Source: Pseudorhodobacter antarcticus | GTDB taxonomy: Bacteria > Pseudomonadota > Alphaproteobacteria > Rhodobacterales > Rhodobacteraceae | Assembly (NCBI GenBank): GCA_945860375.1 | Contig: CAMAQR010000001.1 | Span: forward strand, 193,120-257,119 | Length of the DNA: 64,000 bases | Direction: 5' to 3' | Shown: positions 48,701 to 55,075 of the stretch, in pieces | Layout: each line of letters starts with the position of its first letter | How positions within the stretch are numbered: the stretch's first letter is position 1 | Position numbers and translations under genes: made by a program | Notes under the pieces: generated by a model | The model's input: the letters and a program-made list of their open reading frames with translations, nothing else | What the model was told of the DNA's origin: nothing | Database searches by the model: none

Positions 48701-49456
48701 CTCTTCAGATTGAAGATCCGTACCCCGAAAATCGAGGATAAGGCTCGAGTTCAAAACGAGCTTTCCAACGCCCCAGTCCTGAAATTCTGCGACAGAAACG
48801 ATGAGATTTCCGTCGCTCACAACCAGCGTTCCACCGTTCAAATTGATGTTGCCACCAACAAAAAGCTGATGCTGATCCGACCCCATATCAATAACAAGCG
48901 TGCCACCCGTTAGGTTTACATTGAGCGAGACACTCTGTTCATTGGCAACAAAACCACTGTCTGAAACCAGCAACCAAAGATTGCCCTCACCCGTGACCGA
49001 TATGCCTTCGCCAGCAGCGCTAAAGAGCGAAATATCGCCAACGTAAGTCACGCCCGCCGGTACGACCAAGCCGCGAGACGCATCAATAGGCGCATCTGGC
49101 GCGCCCGGCAGGAGCGGTACCCGCTCCAAACCCAGAATGCCGTCTTTCGCAGTTGCCAGAACGTCGGCGATCACTGCAGCCGGATCTAGCGCGAGAGTTT
49201 GAATACCAAGACTTTCGGCGGAACCACTCAGCCGTCGAAGGATCAAGTTGGCATCGCCCGAGCCATTACCGTTATCCGAGCCGCCGCCACAGGCTGCCAG
49301 CGCCACAGCCATGAAACCGAATGTGCCGACCCGCTTTGCGCTCTTGGCGTTGTTGCTGTTCCAAGCAGCGATCAGCTTTTGAACGACCTCATCTTTGCGA
49401 ACCGGGGTAGAAACTTCATCGACGGATTTCGCAGAGAATTCAAGATCTTTGGCCAT
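39755..49456 (-). CDS. giant type I-secreted surface protein (3233 residues)
   Basis: Acidic, Gly/Ala/Thr/Asp-rich, almost Cys-free. Residues 1-40 are polar and helical; 43-56 (VGTFGFMAVALAAC) form an internal lipobox-like segment followed by GGGSDNG. About 70-340 are beta-rich; 375-548 hold two near-identical tandem units of 92 residues; 717-743 hold a lone RTX patch (GSGDDTIST). About 865-2250 are a chain of beta modules with loops such as GTDGLLGTADDV and helices such as LANAINDAAA. About 2680-2860 carry NPDNGY repeats. The end has VIHNFQVGHDSIGL and an acidic, hydrophobic C terminus (LSNFDDILYTPV) typical of type I signals. It sits directly upstream of its own exporter. Probable adhesin or surface-layer-like matrix protein; function inferred. 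Confidence 0.88.
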   Translation of the reverse strand: MAKDLEFSAKSVDEVSTPVRKDEVVQKLIAAWNSNNAKSAKRVGTFGFMAVALAACGGGSDNGNGSGDANLILRRLSGSAESLGIQTLALDPAAVIADVLATAKDGILGLERVPLLPGAPDAPIDASRGLVVPAGVTYVGDISLFSAAGEGISVTGEGNLWLLVSDSGFVANEQSVSLNVNLTGGTLVIDMGSDQHQLFVGGNINLNGGTLVVSDGNLIVSVAEFQDWGVGKLVLNSSLILDFRGTDLQSEEIGSLLAGIDASGAGELRVLVDDDEQARLVFDGLLQNISLLSGSAPGIVIVGSNGTSVDVDLQAIIDSKIAYLVQSIQIEIDDLEQKIQGGGVDAEDFTSLAALKTLIDDLSEASGTASDDITTLELEIGAPNTAVAPALSNATGLYALIESSIKTAVDALQAQITSNDGDIAALINDGQGTFGQPGYVAPTTNSIAGLKAALTALSTTAGSDVDALELEIGAPNTAVAPALSNATGLYALIESSIKTAVDALQAQITSNEGDIAALISDGQGTFGQPGYVAPTTNSIAGLQAALTALETLTSSGEGSIGATLVSLQSQIMDILDLLNAQPLDWSEFVGPNAENAFTVADIFGTPGVNGSSTVLNSFMGSFADRIDGYSPATVPLVVTGDLTVAQAVALAEAGLGVNTGNVTYSIRDAYTTVQSALTNPDANAAMAGATEVVAFGNSNPNQIDMMAFGPLINLRVESGSGDDTISTGSGDHTIFAARGADTMWLTPTEDDISADTVVYQTIFDGEHLPVTSLTFSNDADDYREGSTLSVRVNGVIYTYTTVAVDTMDMALQGFASAIGASSAVGGVSVNGNILQILGASTATRLSVVTDFGTPDSIVDLVNAGQVTQWKVEFSSLVADYPDNVSLGGTFQFDRKVYITIAGTEVSADIVYTTPDVADPAATVAALKAAIEAEMAVGQPLADVLGAVTIETNGSALVRLVLEGKTVPATDGDAPTFSVTDAAIDVVGEQQQTTVSFSSVNADYYIGGEMSVTIAGVAVTANMFESNADLSVAAMKTALDLAAVNTPAVAAVLETTTRVGTTLTLTAVTEATDPILAAATQTYEGELQQATILLEDAAYYDVRATDTLLDREADVLFNGGRVYATIKGTGTDGLLGTADDVIHTISADMAGEVQGFDISIPDDWTRDTVLSAPGPEGSVSSMEVVFGNQWVGMTLGSISTQDGQTFGQFLDAFALKAGISAVEFTPGAGVHPGSLVVVPTSTGVGLEWSGSFGHFINGVALNVYAPAQFGPWSADLEPVPATAVSDTLAVAKALANAINDAAAANGELDGVVSEASVDLATGKITLTAANPGKETFEITDVRLDYEGVVQMATFELDDSAAYSNYTYDLDGNVTPDRTADVLFEGGKAYVTITGAGTDGLLDTVDDVVHTVSADMAVDARGIRIAVPTDWTTDTAVALSSGNWLLFELRAGDYATTIQTARTADGETFGEFLARAALMPELASVAFLPGDGVSAAGYLVLEPAANSGVAAAARVIGNSGGSNSAIVALVVTDGATDTNLALAAAINDAAAAGGALEGVIGNAFVDTATGQIVLEAKNAGESTFEISDVRLDYQGVKQIATVTLDTATTYDEYSFTDAGAPVTIHASGQPAVYFENGQARISVTGVGLDGQMGTSDDVAVSITATMGLDAMSTAQNLVDAINLETGPMGQLVGMVGLATRDGSTITLESEQFGVESFAVSDITLDYQGVKQIAQVDFTTAANSDPIAYFDGGALSVSIVERVMTQGIHGIHIGAVGGDGTTVYQTVEFRQGADLYRVQFMGADLAGNPTPSAWYDFQSAAKQVGGTWQLYTGADSTGMLTALAADLGASSVTFDYAVDTIAGVGGVYANLMFIGADVAITDVYQVKFAYDGSPGVSLEGNAFNDDISLTAGEASAARPTPSISVNIDDGTPIVISALMVDGADGDALPDAQGSLDALVAAIQLEIDGSGSGPTMVAVGGDILPEDQLGTDDGGVPVGNFVIKFFHDADGNASTTGDRTEYTAIAATATIGNADTGFFVANYFRVSITSSATVTPPNSTVLAQTDWVPGTSTIQDLATWLTDLTNPSGGADLLPVGFAVFGGQLMMGARTIGATAIGLQIVTDVLGEVGITNLPGDGYAVAVSVGDGRLNGIVGSVSVIDGVITLTSADTVREQFVVSDATATEEGKPEIVDVTFSTVAADYFAAANDSAASAGTVSVTVMGDTYTANMVDGNPIATAQALLAVVQAGIDPTEVSVSLNVAYTETGAASYIGGYTVESELQGVTMNFDLATFATNMETSGGFAVTDSVLNGVVFSTSERYFDFADWAADAQTFWRLTYPTVTLTFNPAFASSNGFDNTPGTPDDGLTGQLVVANVGTAISSFASMAMKFVAVDVTDVTFTFTGAVNGTPLEAAATHAIDGVIQVSTVTITDDPDGRPINLSVDGSNFLSTKQTQADVLVDLKAQLDQYVIDNPTDNISLSLDTVSIVNGELVLTLKDSDKSLDVHNLERDPIVANSVNNVPQEVNLFFTQAFLNSITAGVTLKIELGPDNVVTLNGPVTMTDVANALAANAWVDTATKITGANLITITAQNFGDATLGTVSDTGTFRVLRDGVDVTTDTLDVAVEQTVTGNIETDPNGTKDTVGSTTTISNVLIDLDAALDALDVAVTQDGVVDGSLAVDFTNPGFGPGDNSGFFGDAPQLTTDPVPDGITQSFQNPDNGYTADTGSALEGTVDVNDKDLTFYGDDPLTGVIDNAGVFNSDGIKQTYTNPDDGYHQDAGDAQGWTNPNNLPLGDQGFLGDDALSGAIDGSEGVKQTYTNPDNGYTAINNSPEEDLIDPGTGDTTLFGSDAGFYDKDGLLTTYLNGQDPTVTDVDGDMDRYVNDVIGIDDTVNAGAADDTESLAAGAIEKVRDGFAGFDWDSAITTLLTRGNAGPDVIHNFQVGHDSIGLEAALASSTFAGEDATDIARISSDEVTLTPTRNGTSFNDVIGFNNVAQLEGVAWNFVHGDADLPFTFESGYIQQTLLIRDTNNNNVGQINFLVNFNNTTYNSIADFMVAVNATKTITSGGGNALVEQAFLLDLTAALENNLLSIPAPTVVGATIGFLNGFPETSFLATLLGNTEALPEFDLSLDEFGLVASADSTLAASAVSDEVDVAALLNNLFDFSATSANGVNNTTVFAVTASDDPNVTAIWAHLQSSDDDNTIDANELSLLAVVNTIDGEFGLSNFDDILYTPV
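47812..48333 (-). repeat. 276-nt near-identical tandem repeat inside the giant gene
   Basis: The unit beginning CGCCGTAAGTGCCGCCT recurs 276 bases later with only scattered changes, then continues near-identical for about 230 bases to CTCAAGCTCAAGCG. Each copy encodes 92 residues, including LSNATGLYALIESSIKTAV and GQGTFGQPGYVAPTTNSI. The near-identity at DNA level indicates recent duplication or gene conversion. Confidence 0.85.
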
Positions 49457-49701
49457 GACAGTCGTTCCTTGGTTTCGCCCTGTTGGAGGGGCATTGCTTG
49501 GCGATGGTTGTTACTACGGATCGTAAGGACGTTATGATGTGCTGATCGGGTGCGTCTGGGGGGCAAACAAAGTGGAGCACATCATCTGCAGCGACGTATG
49601 AATCGCTTTGCTGAGTGCAGGGGATCGTCTGTTCGGCGGCGCACTTGCGGCAATCGGCTGGTTCCGGCCACGCGTCCTGAACCCAAATGTTTCTGGAGTC
49701 A

Positions 49702-50010
49702 TTAAGCTGCGCAATCTTCTGCTTCAGTCTTCCTGCATTTGCCGTATTCTGATGGGTGTCGCGCCTGAAGAAACCCTTCAGCTACACAAGGCAATCGCGG
49801 TTGGGATTTGACCTGTTCGGCGACCACACCCGCCCGAAAACAGACACCACTTTGGGATCCGGTTTGTTTTGCTATGAAATACTCATTTTCGAAAGCTCTG
49901 GCCAAGTCACCCTGAACGCCACCGCCAACAAAATACCAAACCAAACCAGAAAAAACTGCAAGCGAAAGGGCCGACTCCAGAATCTTATCTCCCAGTCTGC
50001 CCTCAGTCAT
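49702..50010 (-). CDS. small one-helix membrane protein, unknown
   Basis: Frame of 102 codons starting MTEGRLGDKILESALS, with an ATG preceded by GGGGAGCATTGGCG (good ribosome binding site). Residues about 12-32 form one membrane helix (ALSLAVFSGLVWYFVGGG), followed by a polar C-terminal part of about 70 residues with three Cys (VCFRAG, LPCVAE, KCRKTEAEDC). I do not recognise a family. It is the next gene upstream of the giant secreted protein on the same strand, with a 245 bp leader between, so it could be an accessory factor. The relatively low GC resembles the island rather than the core genes. Confidence 0.5.
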   Translation of the reverse strand: MTEGRLGDKILESALSLAVFSGLVWYFVGGGVQGDLARAFENEYFIAKQTGSQSGVCFRAGVVAEQVKSQPRLPCVAEGFLQARHPSEYGKCRKTEAEDCAA

Positions 50011-50813
50011 CGCCAATGCTCCCCGAACGCAGTGCATGCTTCACTTATTATGGCGGATCATAATCACACCAAGATGTATTTCAAAACCACAATTTGAAAT
50101 ATTCGATGAACTGCCTTTGGCTCAATCTATCTTTCGATATATGCTTATGCACATTCGGTATTTTTACTAATCTCTGGGGTGATGTTTGGTTTTAAATGTC
50201 AACCAATTGCACTTTCAGCCAGGCTTGAAAATGAAAGCGGCTTGCTTGGGAATGCGCGGCTCTGCACCGTCTTCAGCTTGCTGCCCAAGTTCCGCAACCG
50301 CGCGCTGCGAGTCATTTACGCGCGCCAACGCGGCCCGATTTCGGGATCGATTCGACCCAATTCTTTGATATTTTAGCCTTTCGCCACAGGTTCAGAAATC
50401 TGTTGCGAACACCTGAACGCAGATGCACGTTTCTGTTGAATCGGGTTCTGTCAAAGCGTCAGGAGCGATCACCAGCGGAACAAAGATGACAAACCCGGTT
50501 GCGCCGCTGACATCAACTCTCCGGCCTTCTGCGCCGGATCGTTTGCTGCCAGCAATGCAGGCTGCGACGATCCGGCAAGCTCGGGTGCCTCGGTTGTTTT
50601 TCTGACCCTGATCGCGGTTCCGCTCGGCGCGGTGATCTGCATGATGGCGATCTGGCGAAGATCCGCCCGGTGTGCCTTGACCCTCTTAGGGTTTGCAGAT
50701 CAAGCCATTGCCGGGCAACGGATCGGTTGCGTCAATCGTCACCGTCCCGGCATGGGTGCGAAAACCGCATCGAGTCACCGCCCCAACAGTAGGCCGTTCA
50801 GCAGGCCTTGACC
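50011..50813. other. AT-rich intergenic stretch upstream of the island genes
   Basis: No convincing gene. The left part is AT-rich and carries an inverted repeat ATTTCAAA / TTTGAAAT (50078-50100), about 70-90 bases upstream of the small membrane-protein start, in a position suited to an operator. At 50440-50800 the plus strand has an open stretch without a start codon whose translation includes a membrane-helix-like VVFLTLIAVPLGAVICMMA; it may be a decayed gene. The right end abuts the folE2 stop. Confidence 0.5.
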
Positions 50814-51899
50814 CTAGCCAACATGGTAGAGGCTGGCGAACAGTTTGGGGTCCAGTGAGTCCGCCGCAAAGGTTGCGCCTTCGGTCAGCACCGACACCGC
50901 GTCATGGCTGTGCAGGCTTTCCTGATGGCTGGCCACGATGCGGAAGTCTCCGATGCGCGGGTCGTCCTGCAGGGCGGCGCAGAAGCTGCGCGCAGCGTCC
51001 TCGACGAAGATCGGGTTCGCGGCGTTCAACTCGGCAAAGGCCTGTTCATCCTCGCGCTTGACCATCACCTGGGTTTCCGTCGGCACCGCTTGACGCGCCA
51101 ACTCGATCAGGTCTTCGAACCACAAGCAGGTGGCGCCCACCAGCTCCACCGAAATCCGCGCCACCGACCGCTGCGAATGCGGCGTGGCCAGTTGCCCCCG
51201 CGTGCGGCGCGCGTGTTCGGACAGCTCAAGGCTGCAGGGGCAGGTGCTGGAATAGACGAAATCAAGGTGCATCAGCCGCTTGCGCACGCCGCCCTTGTCG
51301 ACCAGTTCCAACGCGATGTCGTAGTATTGCCAGCCTGAGAGGCCCGAGCGTAAAGACGCAACCTTCACCGGAAAGGAAAAGCGCATCTGGATGCGGGCGT
51401 CAAAGCTGCCCAGATCCTTCAGGTAATCCTCCAGCGCGTGTTCAATCACGCCAAAGCTGAAATCCCGCTCGGCATGGGCATAAAACGACCGCATGATGCG
51501 GCTCATGTTGATGCCTTTTTTCTCGGCCTCCAGCGACACCGTGCCCGTCACGCTGGTTTCCAGCGCCACCGGGCCATTGTCGCGGGTGCGGTAGTTGATC
51601 GGCAGCCGGAAGTTGGAAATCCCGACGTGCTGGATCACCTGTTTTGCGCCGACGATCAGGCTGGAAGGGCCGTTTTGCAGGTCTGGCAGGCTGTCTTTAT
51701 AGGCATCGGTCACTGCGAAATTGGTCGGATACTCGCGTGACAGCACCTGATAGCCGGCCAAAAGAGCGCCCGCATTCGGGTCCAGCGCCACGATCTCGGC
51801 GTCAGTGGCGCGGTTGGCCCATTGCCGCAGGGTGGCCATGGCCACCTCGGCCTCGGCCCGGCCCGGCAATTGCGTCAGGTCCGGCATATGAATGTTCAT
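50814..51899 (-). CDS. folE2: GTP cyclohydrolase FolE2
   Basis: Protein of 361 residues, GTP cyclohydrolase type IB (COG1469), making 7,8-dihydroneopterin triphosphate for folate and preQ0 synthesis. The family signature FVYSSTCPCSLELSEHAR with the metal-binding Cys is present, followed by TPHSQRSVARISVEL. Type IB tolerates metals other than zinc, unlike FolE1. ATG follows GGGGAG. A promoter can be drawn upstream (TTGGGG, 17 bases, TATATT), overlapping an imperfect palindrome GTAAATTCCCTATATTAC that might bind a metal regulator. Confidence 0.95.
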   Translation of the reverse strand: MNIHMPDLTQLPGRAEAEVAMATLRQWANRATDAEIVALDPNAGALLAGYQVLSREYPTNFAVTDAYKDSLPDLQNGPSSLIVGAKQVIQHVGISNFRLPINYRTRDNGPVALETSVTGTVSLEAEKKGINMSRIMRSFYAHAERDFSFGVIEHALEDYLKDLGSFDARIQMRFSFPVKVASLRSGLSGWQYYDIALELVDKGGVRKRLMHLDFVYSSTCPCSLELSEHARRTRGQLATPHSQRSVARISVELVGATCLWFEDLIELARQAVPTETQVMVKREDEQAFAELNAANPIFVEDAARSFCAALQDDPRIGDFRIVASHQESLHSHDAVSVLTEGATFAADSLDPKLFASLYHVG

Positions 51900-52034
51900 T
51901 GTTCGCGCTCCCCACATCGGTCGCAAGCTTGTAATATAGGGAATTTACCCCGCAACCCCAAGCTCATCCGAAGGAATACGCAGCAAACACGACATTGGAT
52001 TGACAGTCGCGCCGGTTTTTTCGCGAAAACCGGT

Positions 52035-53216
52035 TCAGATAGCAGACAGCGCTGCTTGCAGATCAGCGATCAGATCGTCCACGTCCTCCAACCCCACCGA
52101 CAGCCGGATCAGGCCCGGCGTGATGCCCAGCGCGTCTTTTTGCGGTTGCGGCAGACGCTGATGGGTGGTGGTGGCCGGATGGGTCGCGATGGATTTGGCA
52201 TCCCCAAGGTTGTTGGAAATCTTGATAATCTCCAAGGCGTTGCAGAATTTGAACGCCGCTTCTTTGCCGCCCTTGATGTCAAACGTCACCAAAGTGCCGC
52301 CCGATCCCATTTGCTCCATGGCAAGGCCGTGCTGCGGGTGACTGGCAAGGCCGGGATAAATCACCTTTGACACGCGATCATCCGCAGACAGGGCCTGCGC
52401 AATGGTCAGCGCCCCGTCTGCCATCGCCCGGCACCGCAGATCCAGCGTCGCCATGCCATTCAGCATGATCCATGCGGTAAACGGGCTCATCGCGGCGCCG
52501 GTGTGTTTGAGGTAGGGTTCCGCCACCTTGCGGATGAAATCGCGGGTGCCACAGATCACGCCGCCCAGCGCGCGGCCTTGGCCGTCGATGTGTTTGGTGG
52601 TGGAATAAACCACCACATCCGCGCCCTGATCAACCGCGCGGCTGAACACCGGGGTCGCAAACACGTTGTCCACGATCACCAGCGCCCCGACGGCATGGGC
52701 GATGTCAGACACCGCGCGGATGTCCACCAGTTCCAGCGTCGGATTCGACATCGACTCAAAAAACACCGCCTTGGTGGCAGGCGTGCAAGCCGCGCGCCAT
52801 TGATCCAGATCGGTGCCGTCGACAAAGGTGACATGGACGCCGTAGCGGGTCAGCACCTCTTCGAGGATGTAAAGACACGAGCCGAACAGCGCCCTGGAAG
52901 ACACCACATGATCGCCCGCGCGCAGCATCGACACCAAGGCGCCATTGACCGCCGCCATGCCCGAGGCTGTGGCGAAAGCGTCTTCGGTGCCTTCCAATGC
53001 CGCGATGCGGTCCTCAAACATCCGCGTCGTGGGATTGCCGTACCGGGCATAGATGAACTCATCCTCACCGGCCTTGATGAAACGGTTCTCGGCGGATTCA
53101 GCGGTGGGATAGACAAAGGCCTGGGTCAGGAAAATCGCCTCGGCCATCTCGCCGTATTGGCTGCGGCGGCTGCCCTCATGCACCAGTTTGGTGCGCGTTT
53201 TCCACTTGTCGCTCAT
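52035..53216 (-). CDS. metZ: O-succinylhomoserine sulfhydrylase
   Basis: Protein of 393 residues, PLP enzyme of the Cys/Met metabolism family. The Schiff-base Lys208 is in VVYSTTKHIDGQG; the PLP-stacking region is FATASGMAAVN and the Asp contact is VIVDNVFATP. HIDGQGR after the Lys is typical of MetZ rather than cystathionine gamma-synthase. It makes homocysteine directly from O-succinylhomoserine and sulfide. ATG preceded by GGGGCAGGAAC. Its 175-base leader contains a SAM-II riboswitch and an intrinsic terminator, so it is repressed by S-adenosylmethionine. A hairpin CCGGTTTT/AAAACCGG follows the gene. Confidence 0.95.
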   Translation of the reverse strand: MSDKWKTRTKLVHEGSRRSQYGEMAEAIFLTQAFVYPTAESAENRFIKAGEDEFIYARYGNPTTRMFEDRIAALEGTEDAFATASGMAAVNGALVSMLRAGDHVVSSRALFGSCLYILEEVLTRYGVHVTFVDGTDLDQWRAACTPATKAVFFESMSNPTLELVDIRAVSDIAHAVGALVIVDNVFATPVFSRAVDQGADVVVYSTTKHIDGQGRALGGVICGTRDFIRKVAEPYLKHTGAAMSPFTAWIMLNGMATLDLRCRAMADGALTIAQALSADDRVSKVIYPGLASHPQHGLAMEQMGSGGTLVTFDIKGGKEAAFKFCNALEIIKISNNLGDAKSIATHPATTTHQRLPQPQKDALGITPGLIRLSVGLEDVDDLIADLQAALSAI

Positions 53217-53247
53217 GTTCCTGCCCCATTTGGCCCTTTGGCCATAG

Positions 53248-53276
53248 AAAAACCCCGAAACCAAAGGGTTCCGGGG
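53248..53276 (-). terminator. riboswitch-controlled intrinsic terminator
   Basis: Minus-strand stem CCCCGGAACC / GGTTTCGGGG (one G-U pair) with a CTTT loop, followed by TTTTT. Its 5' arm is also complementary to AGGGTTC at 53284-53290, which would form a competing antiterminator. Located between the SAM-II aptamer and the metZ start. Confidence 0.85.
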
Positions 53277-53292
53277 TCGCGAAGAACCCTGA

Positions 53293-53347
53293 CCCTCTTT
53301 AGCGGTTTGTTTAACGTGGCCCGCAATCCGGTAACAAAGCGCCACAC
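53293..53347 (-). promoter_or_regulatory. SAM-II riboswitch
   Basis: Minus-strand sequence follows the SAM-II consensus: P1 GTGGC/GCCAC, then ACCGGATTGC, GTTAAACAAA, and the conserved 3' core CGCTAAAGAGGG that forms the pseudoknot. SAM-II is an alphaproteobacterial class found before metA, metX and metZ. It lies about 16 bases before a terminator, implying transcriptional control. Identified by eye against the consensus; a covariance search was not possible. Confidence 0.85.
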
Positions 53348-53478
53348 CCGGAGTGGTAGCGCGCAGGGCGGGCACTGTCAATGCGGGCTTCATCCAAGGG
53401 CGTCACAACGCCGTCACGCCGCTGTAACGGCGCGTTCATGACGCTGCGCGATAGTGGGCCAACCGCAAGGAGCGCAAA

Positions 53479-54363
53479 GTGCCAACCAGCAAAGCCCCGT
53501 TTCGGGTAGACATGACGCGCCAAGGCCTGCGATTTGACCGCGCAAGCTTGGGCGCGGCGCTGGCTGCCCTGCCGAAAGGGACGCCGGTTGTGGTGATGAT
53601 CCACGGCTACCGCTTTGCCCCCGATGTGACCGGGAACTGCCCGCACAAACACATCTTTTCGCTGCAGCCTCCGCTGGATGACTTTCGCGCGCTCAGTTGG
53701 CCGCGCCATTTGGGCGGTGCGGGGCTGATGGTTGGCTTTGGCTGGTCGGCACGGGGTGGATTGATCGGGGCCAGTTTTCGGGCTGGCACCGCCGGGCGGG
53801 GATTGGCGGAACTGGCGGGTCTGATTCAGGATCTGGACCCCGGACGACCGCTGCATGTTGTGGCACATTCGCTGGGGGCGCGGGTGGCGCTTCAGGCACT
53901 GCCGCATGCAAGGGCGGGTGACTTCAGCCGGCTGATCTTGTTGGCCGCTGCCGAAACCCGCGGCCCGGCCCGCCGCGCCATGGCAAGTGTCGCCGGGCGT
54001 GCGGCGCAGGTGTTCAACATCACCACGCGGGAAAACGACCTGTTTGACTTTCTTTATGAATGGCTGGCGGGCGCTGGGCTGGATACCGCCATCGGCCAAG
54101 GCCTGCGGCAGGACATGCCAAACTGGCTCGATGTGCAGATTGATCAGCCCGCCAGCTTGGCGGCCTTGGCGCGGCTGGGGCATTGCCTGCCCCCCGCCCC
54201 TGCGCGCATCTGCCACTGGTCGCCCTATCTGCGCCCCGGCGCCTTTGGCCTCTATCGCGCGATACTGGACGGCAGCGTCTTGTTGCCGATGCTGCGCGCA
54301 GGCCTGCCGATGCGCGCCGATCCGCGCTGGTCGCGGCTGTGGCGGGTTGCGCGCGCCGTCTGA
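53479..54363 (+). CDS. alpha/beta hydrolase
   Basis: Protein of 294 residues with an alpha/beta-hydrolase core. The oxyanion strand VVVMIHGYRFAPD is followed by the nucleophile elbow HVVAHSLGARVA (Ser131, a variant GxSxG with Ala in place of the first Gly). A catalytic Asp/His pair is likely in the C-terminal third but not certain. Start is GTG, chosen because AAGGAG sits eight bases upstream. No signal peptide, cytoplasmic. Substrate unknown; DUF900-like esterases are the closest look-alike. Confidence 0.8.
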   Translation: MPTSKAPFRVDMTRQGLRFDRASLGAALAALPKGTPVVVMIHGYRFAPDVTGNCPHKHIFSLQPPLDDFRALSWPRHLGGAGLMVGFGWSARGGLIGASFRAGTAGRGLAELAGLIQDLDPGRPLHVVAHSLGARVALQALPHARAGDFSRLILLAAAETRGPARRAMASVAGRAAQVFNITTRENDLFDFLYEWLAGAGLDTAIGQGLRQDMPNWLDVQIDQPASLAALARLGHCLPPAPARICHWSPYLRPGAFGLYRAILDGSVLLPMLRAGLPMRADPRWSRLWRVARAV

Positions 54364-54602
54364 GGCTTTGCGGCATTGAGGTCGCCGGGGGTTTCACACC
54401 CCCGCGCTTCGCTGCCCCCGTGGGATATTTTCAGACAGATGAAAAATGAGAGACACGTTTTAGAGATTGCGGCCTGCGCGTCGGTTTCGATCCGGTCCCG
54501 AACGGTCAGCGCCAAGGCTGCCGTGACCACAGGCGACAGCAGGGGCAGCAGGGCGACGTCCAAAAGCCAAGCGATCTGCGCGGCGCGCATCTGCGGATCA
54601 GG
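54364..54602. other. intergenic stretch with repeat-like hairpin and a doubtful small frame
   Basis: Begins with a hairpin CGGGGG/CCCCCG (54386-54404) then CCCCCGTGGGATATTTT, a motif style I associate with Rhodobacterales intergenic repeats. On the minus strand a frame starting at 54590 encodes a hydrophobic N terminus (MRAAQIAWLLDVALLPLLS) that then runs through the repeat and antisense into the hydrolase gene, so it is at best a truncated gene. Confidence 0.45.
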
Positions 54603-55033
54603 TCAATGAAACCGCGCCATCGCGCGTCCGGTGATCGCGTCGATGCTGTAACGTGCCGCCATCAATAGGAAATACAGGCTGAGGAAGCGTTGGCGCGCCG
54701 TTGGATCGGACCGCGCAACCAGCGCGGCGACGGAGCCTGACGGGTTTTGCGGGTATCATCTTCGGCACGCAGGGCAAAGCGCAGCGCCAAGGTGGCAAGG
54801 AAAGCCACCACGCAGGCGGCAGGCGGATCGTCAAACCCAATGCGCAACAACGACCAAGCCACCAGCATCAGCAGCCCCGGCAGCAAGATATCCAAGGGCA
54901 TCGGTGCCGCGCGGCGAACCATTTGAATGAAATTGTACAGGCTGGACCAGAGGTCTGGCAGATTTTGACGCCCCTTTGCTGTCCGAACAAGATGGCGCCA
55001 CCGCCGGACGCGGGTGCGGCGCACCGGCGGCAA
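54603..55033 (-). pseudogene. frameshifted small membrane protein
   Basis: Minus strand. The first part encodes a membrane-like segment (PMPLDILLPGLLMLVAWSLL then CVVAFLATLALRFALRAEDD). The continuation in another frame, SDPTARQRFLSLYFLLMAA and on to AMARFH before the stop, has equally good coding character. The two frames would join if the AAAA run in the GCAAAACCC region contained one more A, so either a one-base deletion or a sequencing error broke the gene. I do not recognise the family. It follows yciB on the same strand. Start unclear; the left part may begin at an ATG near 54922. Confidence 0.5.
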
Positions 55034-55075
55034 ACTTGGGTCACTCCGGTGCCAGCCGGAAACACGCTGTCCGCG

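Noticed and set aside
53293..53347. metZ leader as a SAM/SAH-type riboswitch
   Set aside because: The conserved core CGCTAAAGAGGG and ACCGGATTGC fit SAM-II, not the SAM/SAH class that normally precedes metK.
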